Of a stretch of 64,000 bases of DNA, positions 53,260 to 63,790 are shown piece by piece. Below the pieces are notes generated by a model that made no database searches, had not been told where the DNA came from, and saw only the letters and a program-made list of their open reading frames with translations. Within the stretch, counting starts at the first letter, position 1. The number at the start of each line of letters is the position of its first letter. The stretch lies in contig LNDQ01000072.1 in assembly GCA_001464695.1 (NCBI GenBank), forward strand, positions 19,357-83,356, written 5' to 3'. This DNA is from Betaproteobacteria bacterium Ga0077523. GTDB taxonomy: Bacteria; Pseudomonadota; Gammaproteobacteria; Burkholderiales; Ga0077523. The position numbers and the translations under genes are program-made.

Positions 53260-54657
53260 CTAGCTGCTCGTTCGACCGAGCATCTGCTGCGGACCGACCC
53301 AGGCATCGAACTGTTCCGCGGTGACAGCGCCCGAAGCGAGCGCCGCTTCGCGCAACGACAGCCCTGCGCGATGGGCATGCTTGGCGATCTGCGCCGCGCG
53401 GTCGTAACCGATGTGCGGTGTCAGCGCGGTGACCAGCATGAGCGAGCGCTGCAGCAGCTCCTCTACCCTTGCCTCGTTCACCGCGATGCCGGCCACGCAA
53501 TGCCGGGAGAAGCTCTCCATGGCATCGGTCATGAGTCGCAGGCTGTCGAGCACGTCGAGCGCGATCAGCGGCTTGTACACGTTGAGTTCGAAATGCCCCT
53601 GGCTTGCGGCGAAGCCGATGGCCGCGTCGTGCCCCATCACCTGTGCACACACCATGGTGAGGGCCTCGACCTGGGTCGGGTTCACCTTGCCCGGCATGAT
53701 GGAGCTGCCCGGTTCGTTCTCGGGAAGGTGCAGTTCGCCGAGCCCGGCGCGGGGGCCGCTGCCCATCAGGCGGATGTCGTTCGCGATCTTGGTCAGGGCC
53801 ACCGCCAGCATCCTGAGCGCGCCGTGCAATCCCACCAGAGCTTCATGACCCGCCATGGCGGCGAACAGATTGTCCGCCGGCCGCAACGGCAGGCCGAGCC
53901 GTTCGGCGATCCGGGTCGCGACACGCTGCCCGAACTCGGGATGCGTGTTGAGGCCGGTGCCCACCGCAGTGCCGCCGATGGCCAGGGTGCACACCGGCAC
54001 CAGCGCGGTCATCACCGCCGATTCGCACAGCGTGAGCTGAGCGACGTAGCCGCCGAACTCCTGTCCCAGTGTCACCGGGGTGGCGTCCTGCAGGTGGGTG
54101 CGACCGATCTTGACGACGTCGGCAAACGTCACCGCCTTGCCCGCCAATGCCGCCCGCAACTCGCCCAGGGCGGGTAGCAGGCGCGTTTCCACCTGGCCGG
54201 CGACGGCAACGTGCATCGCCGTGGGAAAGACGTCGTTGGATGACTGTCCGAGATTCACTTCGTCGTTCGCATGCACGAGCCGCTCGGCACCGACCGGACC
54301 GCCGAGCGCGCGCGAAGCGAGGTTCGCCACCACCTCGTTGACGTTCATGTTGCTCTGGGTGCCCGAGCCCGTCTGCCAGACCGACAGCGGAAACTCGCGA
54401 TCGAACTCGCCGGCGGCCACGCGCTCCGCAGCGGCCGCAATGGCGTCGGCCTTCGTCGCATCGAGGCGACCGAGATCGCGGTTCACCAGCGCCGCCGCCC
54501 ACTTGATCCAGGCAAGCGCGTGAATCACGGCAAGCGGCATGCGCTGCTCGCCGATCGCAAAATAGCGCAGGCTGCGCGCCGTCTGGGCGCCCCAGAGCGC
54601 ATCGGCCGGGACCTCGATCGGGCCGAAACTGTCGGATTCGGTTCGGGTGTCGCTCAT
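53260..54657 (-). CDS. fumC: Class II fumarate hydratase
   Basis: 465 residues; ATG at 54657. Interconverts fumarate and L-malate in the TCA cycle without an Fe-S cluster. Signatures: [57 protein letters not shown] and the lyase motif [11 protein letters not shown]. The length matches FumC. It is monocistronic, and oxidant-stable fumarase next to stress and iron genes fits FumC's usual use. Confidence 0.96.
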   Translation of the reverse strand: MSDTRTESDSFGPIEVPADALWGAQTARSLRYFAIGEQRMPLAVIHALAWIKWAAALVNRDLGRLDATKADAIAAAAERVAAGEFDREFPLSVWQTGSGTQSNMNVNEVVANLASRALGGPVGAERLVHANDEVNLGQSSNDVFPTAMHVAVAGQVETRLLPALGELRAALAGKAVTFADVVKIGRTHLQDATPVTLGQEFGGYVAQLTLCESAVMTALVPVCTLAIGGTAVGTGLNTHPEFGQRVATRIAERLGLPLRPADNLFAAMAGHEALVGLHGALRMLAVALTKIANDIRLMGSGPRAGLGELHLPENEPGSSIMPGKVNPTQVEALTMVCAQVMGHDAAIGFAASQGHFELNVYKPLIALDVLDSLRLMTDAMESFSRHCVAGIAVNEARVEELLQRSLMLVTALTPHIGYDRAAQIAKHAHRAGLSLREAALASGAVTAEQFDAWVGPQQMLGRTSS

Positions 54658-54725
54658 CGCGCCGCTCTCAGTCCGCGCCAGGCCTGTGGGGGAAGTCACT
54701 GCATTCGGGGAATGGACGCCTGGGA

Positions 54726-56093
54726 TCAAAGCCAATATTCCCACAACCGGGCGCCGGTCTCCTTCATCCGGGTGGCGACCGGTCGCTCCTGCCAGCGCTC
54801 GAGTGTAATCCGGTCCGACCGCGCGAGATCGGCCTCGAACATCGCCTCCATCTGGGCGCCGAAGGCGCCGCCCAGGATCACCGCGTTGATCTCGTTGTTG
54901 TGGACAAAGCTGCGCCAATCGAGATTGGTGGATCCGACGGTCGACCACACGCCGTCGACCACAGCCGTCTTGGCGTGCAGTACGGCGTCCCGCTGCTCGA
55001 AGATCTTGACGCCGCCGCGCAACAGGGCGGTGTAGTAGGACCGGCCGGCGTGGAACACCAGCCCCGAGTCGGTCGTGCTGGGCAGGATGATCTTCACGTC
55101 GACGCCGCGGGCGGCGGCTTCGGTGAGGGCGGCGATCATCTGCTTGTCCGGCACGAAGTACGCGTTGGTCAGGTGGACGCTGCTTTCGGCGCTGCGGATC
55201 GCGGAGAGCATGGTCACGTAGATGGGGTTGGGCACATCTTCCGGCGACCCCGCCACCGCGCGTGCCACATCGGGCCCCTTCGTGACGGGCGCCGGGAAGT
55301 AGCGCTTGTCGGTGAGCAACTCGCCGCCCTGTTTCTGCCAGGTGTCGACGAACATGCGCTGGAACTCCGCCACCACGGGCCCTTCCAATCGGACGTGGGT
55401 GTCGCGCCACGGCAACTTGGACTCGGCCTTCGGCCGCTGCCGCTTCGAGAACGAACCCCGGGAGTACACGCTGCTGATGTTGATGCCGCCCACGAAAGCG
55501 GTGCGACCGTCGACGATCAGCACCTTGCGGTGGTCACGCCAGTTGACCTCCCACCCGCGGCGCGCGGTGAGCGGATTGATCGGGTTGAACTCCAGCACCC
55601 GCACGCCGCCCGCCTTCAACCGGTCGAAGAAAGCCGACGGCGTATTGATGGCGCCGACACTGTCGTAGATCAAGTTGACGTCCACCCCTTCGGAGCGCTT
55701 GGCGAGCAGCGCGTCGACGAAGCGGTTGCCGACCTCGTCGTCCTCGATGATGTAGAACTCGACGTTGATGTGATCACGCGCTTCCTGGATGGCGGTGAAC
55801 ATGGCCTTGAACGTGACCGGACCGTCGCGCAGCAAGGTGACCTTGTTGCCGACGAGGAGCGGACTCCCGGCGATCGCTTCCTCGACCGCCAGATGCCGCT
55901 CGAAGATGCCGGCCCCGCCGCCTTGTTCCTGCAGGCGTTGCAGGATCGCCCGGGTACGGGCGGGTGATAGCGGCCCGTTCGCACCCTCCATGGAAACGCG
56001 CGTCGGCGCATGGCGATCCATGTCCGGCACCATGGTCGGCATGGGCGAACACCCGACCAGGCAACCCATCAGCAGCCAAGCGAAACGGAGCAT
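54726..56093 (-). CDS. Phospholipase D/cardiolipin synthase-like lipoprotein
   Basis: 455 residues. Signal with lipobox-like LVGC (residues 12-15), so probably lipid-anchored. Two HKD motifs: HRKVLIVD in the first half (preceded by NWRD) and HAKTAVVD in the second, each with a following Asn/Ser-rich GSTNLD or GGINIS. The pair forms the PLD active site, suggesting phosphatidyl transfer (ClsC/B-type) or phospholipid hydrolysis. Envelope remodelling fits the neighbourhood. Its stop is 68 nt before fumC. Confidence 0.92.
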   Translation of the reverse strand: MLRFAWLLMGCLVGCSPMPTMVPDMDRHAPTRVSMEGANGPLSPARTRAILQRLQEQGGGAGIFERHLAVEEAIAGSPLLVGNKVTLLRDGPVTFKAMFTAIQEARDHINVEFYIIEDDEVGNRFVDALLAKRSEGVDVNLIYDSVGAINTPSAFFDRLKAGGVRVLEFNPINPLTARRGWEVNWRDHRKVLIVDGRTAFVGGINISSVYSRGSFSKRQRPKAESKLPWRDTHVRLEGPVVAEFQRMFVDTWQKQGGELLTDKRYFPAPVTKGPDVARAVAGSPEDVPNPIYVTMLSAIRSAESSVHLTNAYFVPDKQMIAALTEAAARGVDVKIILPSTTDSGLVFHAGRSYYTALLRGGVKIFEQRDAVLHAKTAVVDGVWSTVGSTNLDWRSFVHNNEINAVILGGAFGAQMEAMFEADLARSDRITLERWQERPVATRMKETGARLWEYWL

Positions 56094-56130
56094 GGCGCTC
56101 GACCGGCCGGGTTCGTTGCGAACCCGGCCG

Positions 56131-56715
56131 CTACTCGGATCGCAACAGGACTGCGGCGGGTGCCTTGGTTCGCGCCACCTCAGGCAGGCCTTCGAGGAGA
56201 TCGGCCAGTTCGTCGGCGTGCTGCTCCTCCACCGCCAGGATGCCCTCCAGCATCCGCCGCGTCGTGGGGTCGCGGTCGCCGATGTACTGGATGATGTCGC
56301 GATAGCTGTCGATGGCGATGCGTTCGGCCACCACGTTCTCGGTGATCATGTCCACGAGCGAGCTGCCCTCCACGTACTCGGCATGGCTCCGGTTCACCAG
56401 CCCGTTGGGGGCGAAGTCGGGCTCACCGCCCAGCTGGACGATGCGGTCGGCGATCTGGTCGGCGTGCGACTGCTCCTCGTTCGAGTGCACCAGGAATTCG
56501 TCGGCGATGCTCTTCGACTGGATACCCTTCGCCATGAAATGGTGCCGGCGATAGCGCAGCACGCAGACGATCTCGGTGGCGAGGGCGTCGTTCAGCAGCT
56601 TCAGCACGATCTCGCGATCGGCACCGTAGCCGGCGGTCACGGCGCCTTCCGCGAGGTGCAGGCGAGCACGGGCGCGCAACGTCTTCACGTCGGTGAGGGA
56701 GGTGGGCGTCTTCAT
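56131..56715 (-). CDS. Ferritin-like (bacterioferritin/DPS-related) protein
   Basis: 194 residues from the ATG at 56715 (GGAG upstream). Four-helix ferritin-like domain with diiron-type ligands: Glu in LNDALATEIVCVLRYRRHH, SNEEQSHADQI and the later NVVAERIAIDSY and AVEEQHADEL. The spacing matches bacterioferritin-like proteins annotated ferritin-like domain-containing. Iron storage or peroxide protection is likely. An N-terminal 40-residue basic segment precedes the bundle. Confidence 0.92.
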   Translation of the reverse strand: MKTPTSLTDVKTLRARARLHLAEGAVTAGYGADREIVLKLLNDALATEIVCVLRYRRHHFMAKGIQSKSIADEFLVHSNEEQSHADQIADRIVQLGGEPDFAPNGLVNRSHAEYVEGSSLVDMITENVVAERIAIDSYRDIIQYIGDRDPTTRRMLEGILAVEEQHADELADLLEGLPEVARTKAPAAVLLRSE

Positions 56716-56973
56716 GGAATGCTCCATTCCGGGGGTGGGCGGTGAAGTTCATTCTCCGCAGGCCATGCGGGGCGTCCGTTCGCCAGCGCACAGTCCCACG
56801 CCGATGGGTGCAAGTTGCCTGGAAACTTCGTACCATCGGCCGATGGGGAAGAGGGACTCGTTCCGGAGCGAGCGCGCGTCCGGGGCCGGATCGGTACGCC
56901 GGCGTTCGCTGGCAATGGCGGTTAAGCGACAGACGCATGACGAAGGGATGCATCAGCGCATGCACGCCCGTCC

Positions 56974-58851
56974 ATGACGCTCGCCGACCTCCTGGCGCAG
57001 CTCATCAACGGGCTCGCCAACGCGTCCACTCTGTTCCTGCTCGCCTCCGGCCTGTCGCTGATCTTCGGCGTCACGCGCGTGGTGAATTTCGCGCATGGCT
57101 CGCTCTACATGGTCGGCACCTACGGCGCGATCTGGCTGGCCGAGCATCTGGGTGGCGGCGGGCTCGGGTTCTGGGGCGCCGTGCTCATCGCTGCCTGCGG
57201 TGTGGCGGTGTTGGGCGCCCTCATGGAGCTCGCCGTGCTGAAGCGGATCTACGGCGCACCGGAGTTGTTCCAGTTGCTGGCCACGTTCGCGGTGGTGCTG
57301 ATCATCAAGGACGTCGCCCTGATGGCGTGGGGCCCCGAGGACATCCTCGGGCCGCGCGCACCCGGCCTGACCGGCGCGATCGAGCTCGCGGGCCAACCGA
57401 TCCCCCAATACGACGTGCTGCTGATCGTGCTGGGGCCTGTGGTGCTGCTGGCGCTGAAGCTCCTGCTGGAGCGCACGCGCTGGGGCGTGCTGATCCGTGC
57501 CGCCACCGAAGACCGCGAGATGGTCAGCGCCCTCGGCGTGAACCAGGTCTGGCTCTTCACCGGCGTGTTCGCCCTGGGCAGCGGGCTCGCGGGCCTCGCC
57601 GGTGCCCTGCAGATGCCGCGCGAGCCGGCGAGCCTGGGGCTCGACCTGATCGCGATCACCGATGCGTTCGTGGTCGTGGTGGTCGGTGGTCTCGGCAGCC
57701 TCGGCGGCGCCTTTCTCGCCGCGCTGGTGATCGGCATCGTGAAGGCATTGTGTTTCGCTCTCGGCACCGTGGACCTGTTGGGGTACACGCTCAACTTCTC
57801 CAAGCTCACCCTGGTGGTGGAATTCGTGCTCATGGCATTGACTCTCGCCTTGCGCCCCTGGGGCTTCGCGGGTCGGCCGCTGCGCGGCTTGCGCGAGGCA
57901 CCCGGCACGATCGAACACGTGCGCACGCCCGCGCGAAAATTCTGGACCATCGCGATGGCGATCGTGGCATTGCTGGTGCTCTTGCCGGCCGTCGCGGACG
58001 ACTACACGCTCGTGCTCGCCACCGACTGCGCGATCTTCGCGCTGTTCGCGGCAAGCCTGCATTTCCTGATGGGCCCGGGCGGGCTCGCCTCGTTCGGTCA
58101 TGCCGCCTACTTCGGTATCGGGGCCTACGCGGCCGGCATGCTCGCGAAGCAGGCGGGTGCGCCGATGTTGCTCGCGTTGTTCGCGGCACCGTTCGCGGCC
58201 GCGGCGTTCGCGCTCGTCTTCGGCTGGTTCTGCGTGCGACTGACCGGCGTCTATCTGGCCATGCTCACACTGGCCTTCGCGCAGATCGTCTGGTCAGTGG
58301 CCTGGCAATGGGACGACGTGACCGGCGGCAGCAACGGCCTCGTGGGGGTCTGGCCAGCGCCCTGGGCCGCGGACAAGACACACTTCTACTGGCTGACGAT
58401 CGTGTTGTGCACTGCGACCATCGCGATCCTGTGGCGCGTGATGCACGCGCCGTTCGGCTATTCGTTGCGGGCCGGGCGCGACGCGAATCTTCGGGCCGAT
58501 GCGATCGGCATCGACGTGAAGCGCGTGCAATGGTTCGCTTTCCCGGTCGCCGGCGCTGCAGCCGGGCTGGCGGGCGCGCTGTATGTGTACTCCAAGGGCA
58601 GCCTCGCGCCGGACGTGATGGCGATCTCGCGCTCGGTCGATGGATTGGTGATGGTGCTGTTAGGCGGTGTGCAGACGCTGACGGGCCCCGTCGTGGGTGC
58701 GGCGCTGTTCACGTGGTTGCAGGATGAGATCCTGCGGCGGACGGAGTATTGGCGCTTGATCCTGGGGCTGGCGATTCTCGTGCTGGTGCTGCTGTTTCCT
58801 CGGGGGGTGGTGGGGAGTCTGCGGCGGGTTGTTCGTGGGAGCGACGCTTGA
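56974..58851 (+). CDS. Fused LivH-LivM branched-chain amino acid type ABC permease
   Basis: 625 residues. Residues 1-305 are LivH-like (LIFGVTRVVNFAHGSLYMVG, AATEDREMVSALGVN, VVVVVGGLGSLGGAF), 306-325 a linker, 326-620 LivM-like (MGPGGLASFGHAAYFGIGAYAAG, RAGRDANLRADAIGID, VLLGGVQTLTGPVVGAALF). Normally two genes; the fusion is known in some proteobacteria. With LivG and LivF downstream it forms a full importer core; a hairpin repeat separates it from livG. No binding protein adjoins. Cargo may be an amide or amino acid derivative. Confidence 0.94.
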   Translation: MTLADLLAQLINGLANASTLFLLASGLSLIFGVTRVVNFAHGSLYMVGTYGAIWLAEHLGGGGLGFWGAVLIAACGVAVLGALMELAVLKRIYGAPELFQLLATFAVVLIIKDVALMAWGPEDILGPRAPGLTGAIELAGQPIPQYDVLLIVLGPVVLLALKLLLERTRWGVLIRAATEDREMVSALGVNQVWLFTGVFALGSGLAGLAGALQMPREPASLGLDLIAITDAFVVVVVGGLGSLGGAFLAALVIGIVKALCFALGTVDLLGYTLNFSKLTLVVEFVLMALTLALRPWGFAGRPLRGLREAPGTIEHVRTPARKFWTIAMAIVALLVLLPAVADDYTLVLATDCAIFALFAASLHFLMGPGGLASFGHAAYFGIGAYAAGMLAKQAGAPMLLALFAAPFAAAAFALVFGWFCVRLTGVYLAMLTLAFAQIVWSVAWQWDDVTGGSNGLVGVWPAPWAADKTHFYWLTIVLCTATIAILWRVMHAPFGYSLRAGRDANLRADAIGIDVKRVQWFAFPVAGAAAGLAGALYVYSKGSLAPDVMAISRSVDGLVMVLLGGVQTLTGPVVGAALFTWLQDEILRRTEYWRLILGLAILVLVLLFPRGVVGSLRRVVRGSDA

Positions 58852-58860
58852 GCGACCATA

Positions 58861-58957
58861 TGGCCCCCATCCCTACCTTCCCCCGGCAAAGCCGGGGGAA
58901 GGGGGGTACACCCCCTCCCCCACCTTCGGTGGGGGAGGGTTGGGGTGGGAGCGAGCA
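58861..58957. repeat. GC-rich hairpin repeat inside the liv operon
   Basis: CCTTCCCCCGGCAAAGCCGGGGGAAGG and CCCTCCCCCACCTTCGGTGGGGGAGGG give two perfect hairpins. It fills most of the 112-bp gap between the permease stop (58851) and livG (58964), ending 6 nt before the livG ATG and covering the place of its ribosome site. Confidence 0.9.
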
Positions 58958-58963
58958 CCTGGC

Positions 58964-59703
<740 letters not shown>

Positions 59704-59707
<4 letters not shown>

Positions 59708-60429
59708 CCATGCCCGCCGCCGACGCGCTCCTGCAAGTGACCGATCTCGCCAGCGGCTACGGTCGCGCGCAGATTCTGTACGGCGTCGGCCTCGAACTGC
59801 GGCGCGGCGAAGTAGTCGCCCTCCTTGGCCGCAACGGCGCCGGCAAGTCGACGACCCTCAAGACGCTGATGGGCCTCGTGCGTGCACGGCAGGGGCAGGT
59901 CACCCTGCTTGGCCGGCGCATCGAAGGGTTGTCGCCCTTTCGCATCTGCCGGCTCGGACTCGGATACGTGCCGGAAGAACGCCGCGTGTTCGCCGGGCTC
60001 ACCGTCATGGAGAACCTGGAAGTCGCGCGACGACCGGCCCGCACCGGCGCGCCGACATGGACGCCACAGCGCCTGTTCGAACTGTTCCCCAATCTCGGCC
60101 GCATGCGCGAGCGGCGCGGCGGCGAAATGTCCGGCGGTGAACAGCAGATGCTCACCATCTCGCGTACGCTCATGGGCAATCCGCTCGCCGTGCTGCTCGA
60201 CGAGCCCTCCGAAGGCCTGGCGCCGGTCATCGTCGACGAGATGGCCAGGGCGATCGCGGAGCTGAAGCGCGAAGGCCTCACCATCCTGCTGTCGGAACAG
60301 AACCTGCGCTTCGCCACTGCCATCGCCGATCGTGCCGCCATCATCGAACGCGGCACGATCCGGTTCACCGGCACCATGGCGGAGTTGTTCGCGAACACCG
60401 AAGTGCGCGATCAATACCTCGCGGTCTGA
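59704..60429 (+). CDS. livF: LivF-type ABC transporter ATP-binding protein
   Basis: 241 residues. ATGA overlap with livG. Walker A GRNGAGKST, Q-loop YVPEERRVFAGLTVMENL (the EERRVF form typical of LivF), signature EMSGGEQQMLTI, Walker B AVLLDEPSEGLAP and H-loop LLSEQNLRFA. Second ATPase of the importer. It ends the operon; a different GC-rich repeat follows. Confidence 0.94.
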
Positions 60430-60442
60430 GATGATGTCCCTC

Positions 60443-60508
60443 CCGATGGGCCTACGGCCCTTCCCCCCGAGGGGGCCAGCCCGCTTGGGGCGGCCCGGCG
60501 CGGGCTGA
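60443..60508. repeat. Second type of GC-rich intergenic repeat
   Basis: CCCGATGGGCCTACGGCCCTT, CCCCCGAGGGGGCCAGCCCG and GGCGGCCCGGCGCGGGCTGA, each with a short hairpin. It differs from the other repeats in the window and lies between convergent livF and the Uma2 gene, likely a transcription stop. Confidence 0.7.
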
Positions 60509-60524
60509 ACGCGCCGTGACCAAT

Positions 60525-61091
60525 CTAACGAAAGATGTCCGCGATGCCGAACGAGAGGTCGGGAAACGCCGCCGGCGAGACGGCATCCGGCCGCGCCACC
60601 TCGAACGAAGTGCGGTAGCGGCCTTCCAGCGGCTCTCGATAGACCTCGATCACCTGGCGATCGACGTTGGCGATCCAGACTTCGCGGATGCCTGCACGCG
60701 CATACACACCGAGCTTGATGCCGCGATCGTAGTGGACGGTGGAATCCGACACCTCGATGACCCAGAACACTTCATCGGCCCTCGGCACGTGGGCTCTCAT
60801 GCTGTCGGCGCCCGGCGCGAGGATGGCGAAGTCCGGTTCCGGTTCCGAATGCGGCGGCAAGGTAACGGAGTTCTGGCACGAGACCACGGCTCGGTCGCCG
60901 AGCGCAAGCACCAGCAGTTTCGTGAGCCGATTGACGGTCCCGATATGCGGCCCACCGATCGGAGCCATGACCATCAGGTCGCCGTCGATCAGCTCGATGC
61001 GACTGTCCGGCGCGAAGACGCCGAGGTCACCGAGCTTGTGGTAGTCCTCGACCGTCAGCTTGTAGCGGCCCGGTGTTTCCAAGGTGCGCAT
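60525..61091 (-). CDS. Uma2 family (DUF820) nuclease-fold protein
   Basis: 188 residues. ATG at 61091 after GAGGAGAACCGATC. PD-(D/E)xK-like fold: IELIDGDLMVMAPIGGPHIG, EPEPDFAILAPGADS and VFWVIEVSDSTVHYDRGIKLGVYARAGIREVWIANV, giving the Asp/Glu-Lys core (PDF ... EVS ... K). Uma2 proteins are common, often multicopy in cyanobacteria and Actinobacteria, with poorly defined nuclease function. No mobile element is attached. Divergent from the hydantoinase gene. Confidence 0.92.
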   Translation of the reverse strand: MRTLETPGRYKLTVEDYHKLGDLGVFAPDSRIELIDGDLMVMAPIGGPHIGTVNRLTKLLVLALGDRAVVSCQNSVTLPPHSEPEPDFAILAPGADSMRAHVPRADEVFWVIEVSDSTVHYDRGIKLGVYARAGIREVWIANVDRQVIEVYREPLEGRYRTSFEVARPDAVSPAAFPDLSFGIADIFR

Positions 61092-61238
61092 GATCGGTTC
61101 TCCTCGGCAGGCGGACACGAGCGATCGATACGGAATGAGTCTAACACCGGGATGCGGCGTCCTGGGGTATCCCGTACCGACCCGGCTGCGGTGTAGCCTT
61201 CGGCTTTTCCCCACCCCACAGCACGTTCCGGACTCCCC

Positions 61239-63272
61239 ATGCCCACCCTCGCAGGAATCGACGTCGGCGGCACCTTCACCGACCTGGTGCTGTGGGATCC
61301 GGAGTCCGGCGACATCCGGGTGGCCAAGGTGCCGACGACGGTGCCGAACCAGGCCATGGGTGTGCTCGAAGCGCTCGACGAAGCCGGTGCCGACCTCGCG
61401 CGTATCGAGGTCATCATCCACGGCACCACGACGACCACCAACGCGCTGCTCGAGCGCAAGATCGCGCGTGTGGGGCTCATCACGACGCAGGGTTTTCGCG
61501 ACGTGCTCGAGCTGGGGCGCCGCACCCGGCCCACGCCCTACGGGTTGACCGGCACCTTCGTTCCCCTCATTCCGCGCGAACTGCGCATGGAAGTCCCCGA
61601 ACGCATCAGTGCCGAGGGCGAAGTCCTGGTGCCGCTCGACGAGGACGCGGTGCGCGCTGCGGTGCGCAGGCTGTTGGCGGCCGATTGCGAGTCCCTCGCG
61701 ATCCATTTCCTGCACAGCTATCGCGAGCCGAAGCACGAGCTGCGCGCTGTCGCCATCGCGCGCGAACTCTGGCCGAACGGCTACATCACGGCCGGGCATG
61801 AGATCCTCGCGGAGTACCGAGAGTACGAGCGCGGCGTTGCGGCGGCCGTGAATGCTTCCGTTCAACCGGTGCTGCAGCGTTACCTGCGCCAATTGCGCCT
61901 CGGCCTGATCGACGGCGGCTTCGATCGCGAGCTGCTGGTCATGCAGGGCAACGGGGGCACGGTCGCGGCGCGGATCGCCCATGAGAACGCCGTGAACTCG
62001 GTGATGTCGGGCCCCGCTTCGGGCGTCATCGCCGCGGCGGCGACCGGCCGATCCGCCGGCATCTCGCGGCTGATCACGTACGACATGGGTGGCACGTCGA
62101 CTGACGTCGCGCTGGTGGAGGGCGGATCGCCGCAACTGTCGTCCGAGCTCGAACTCGAGTACGCAATGCCGATCCACGTGCCGATGGTGGACGTGCATTC
62201 GATCGGCGCCGGCGGCGGCTCGATCGCACGCGTTGACGACGCCGGCATGCTGCAGGTGGGCCCCGAGAGCGCGGGCGCGCGGCCTGGTCCGATCTGCTAT
62301 GGCCGTGGCGGCACCGAACCGACCATCACCGACGCCAACCTGGTGCTGGGTCGCCTCGATGGGACCAAGCTGCTGGCCGTGGACGCCGACGTGGCCCTGG
62401 ACGCAGTGCGATCGATCATCCTGGCACGCGTCGGGGAGCCGCTCGGCCTCGATGCCGACGCTGCCGCGGCCGCGATCCTGCGCATCGCCAATGACCGCAT
62501 GGCCGGTGCCATCCGCATGGTGAGCCTTGCCCGCGGGCATGATCCGCGCGACTTCGCGCTGTTCGCATTCGGCGGCGCTGGACCACTGCATGCGTGCGCT
62601 CTGGCGCGCGAACTCGGGATTCCGCGCGTGCTGATCCCTGCCCGGCCGGGACTCACCAACGCGCTCGGGTGTGCCGTTGCGGACCTGCGGCACGACTACG
62701 TGCGCACGGTCAACGTGGCCTTGCCGGATCTGCCCGACACGCTCGTGCGGGCAGTGCTCGACGCCCAGGTCGCGGAAGGTCGCGCGATGATCGACCGCGA
62801 AGGCGCGACCGTCGAGCGCATCGACTGCGTCTTCGAGGCGGACATGCAGTTCCAGGGGCAGAGCCACCTGCTCGCGATCCCGATCGACCGGCCGGACATC
62901 ACCGGCGACCAGCTCCGCGCGGCCTTCGAGACGGCCTACTGGCAACGCTTCCAGGTGCGATTGCCGGAGATCCGCCCGGTGCTGGTCAACCTCCACACCG
63001 CGGTGATCGGCCGGCGTACGCCGCTGTCCTTCGAGGCGCTGGGGCGTGGCGCACCGGCGGCATCGCTCGACCAGGCCTGCATTGACCGGCGACCGGTCTG
63101 GTTCGAGGGCAGGCGCATCGACACGCCGGTCTATCGCCGCGAATGGTTGCCGGAAGGCGCGAACTTCACCGGCCCTGCCATCATCGAACAGCTCGACACC
63201 ACCATCGTGCTGGAGCCCGGCAACCGCGCGGAGCGCGATCCACTGGGCAACCTGCTGATACAGGTGGCGTAG
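61239..63272 (+). CDS. Hydantoinase/oxoprolinase family protein, HyuA type
   Basis: 677 residues. HyuA signatures: GIDVGGTFTDLVLWD (N-terminal actin-like ATP site), HGTTTTTNALLERK, TYDMGGTSTDVALVEGG, HSIGAGGGSIA and AFGGAGPLHACALARELGI. Enzymes of this family hydrolyse cyclic amides or carboxylate acetone/acetophenone with ATP, and usually need a HyuB partner, which is not in the window. An imide or lactam from ring reduction would be a fitting substrate. Followed 39 nt later by the RidA-like gene. Confidence 0.93.
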   Translation: MPTLAGIDVGGTFTDLVLWDPESGDIRVAKVPTTVPNQAMGVLEALDEAGADLARIEVIIHGTTTTTNALLERKIARVGLITTQGFRDVLELGRRTRPTPYGLTGTFVPLIPRELRMEVPERISAEGEVLVPLDEDAVRAAVRRLLAADCESLAIHFLHSYREPKHELRAVAIARELWPNGYITAGHEILAEYREYERGVAAAVNASVQPVLQRYLRQLRLGLIDGGFDRELLVMQGNGGTVAARIAHENAVNSVMSGPASGVIAAAATGRSAGISRLITYDMGGTSTDVALVEGGSPQLSSELELEYAMPIHVPMVDVHSIGAGGGSIARVDDAGMLQVGPESAGARPGPICYGRGGTEPTITDANLVLGRLDGTKLLAVDADVALDAVRSIILARVGEPLGLDADAAAAAILRIANDRMAGAIRMVSLARGHDPRDFALFAFGGAGPLHACALARELGIPRVLIPARPGLTNALGCAVADLRHDYVRTVNVALPDLPDTLVRAVLDAQVAEGRAMIDREGATVERIDCVFEADMQFQGQSHLLAIPIDRPDITGDQLRAAFETAYWQRFQVRLPEIRPVLVNLHTAVIGRRTPLSFEALGRGAPAASLDQACIDRRPVWFEGRRIDTPVYRREWLPEGANFTGPAIIEQLDTTIVLEPGNRAERDPLGNLLIQVA

Positions 63273-63311
63273 CCGCACAGACAATATCGCAACCCTCGGG
63301 AGACCCGTCAC

Positions 63312-63779
63312 ATGAAACGCTTCGTTCTCTTCGCACTCGCCCTGTCCGCCCTGGTGCGCCCTGTCCTGGCCGACGACTTTGCCGTCGAGCACCTGCGTCC
63401 GCAGGGATTGTTCGCCTCACCGATGTTCTCGCAGGTGACCACCGTGATCGAAGGCAAGCTGATCTTCGTGAGCGGTCAGGTCTCGTGGGACGACAAGGGC
63501 AAGGTCATGTTCCCCGGCGACCTGCGCGCGCAGACGCGCCAGACGTTCGAGAACATGAAGATCGCGCTCGCCGCGGCCGGTGCCTCCATCGACAACGTGC
63601 TCAAGTTCACCATCTACGTCGTGAACCTCGACCGCGAGAAGTGGAAGATCGTGGGCGAGGAACGGGCGAAGTACATCAATCCCGAGAAGGCACCGGCGAG
63701 CACCATGGTGGGCGTGCCCGCGCTGGTGCTGGAGGATCTGCTGATCGAGATCGAAGCGGTGGCGGTGATTCCGGATTAG
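63312..63779 (+). CDS. Periplasmic RidA-like protein
   Basis: 155 residues. Signal peptide 1-20 (LFALALSALVRPVLA-DD), unusual for a Rid protein. The YjgF/RidA fold is clear: GKLIFVSGQVSWDDKGKV, DLRAQTRQTFENMKIALAAAGASIDNVLKFTIYVVNL and LLIEIEAVAVI. The deaminase Arg of RidA (in PARSxV) is replaced: here APASTMVGVPAL. So imine deamination is doubtful, as in Rid4-7 subfamilies. It follows hydantoinase A and probably shares its transcript. Confidence 0.92.
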   Translation: MKRFVLFALALSALVRPVLADDFAVEHLRPQGLFASPMFSQVTTVIEGKLIFVSGQVSWDDKGKVMFPGDLRAQTRQTFENMKIALAAAGASIDNVLKFTIYVVNLDREKWKIVGEERAKYINPEKAPASTMVGVPALVLEDLLIEIEAVAVIPD

Positions 63780-63790
63780 CACTCTGCCCA

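Noticed and set aside
60525..63392. A 955-codon open frame on the minus strand covering the hydantoinase gene
   Set aside because: It is the Uma2 frame left open upstream by GC-rich codon bias. The plus-strand HyuA has clear motifs and the extension has none; the Uma2 start has its own ribosome site.
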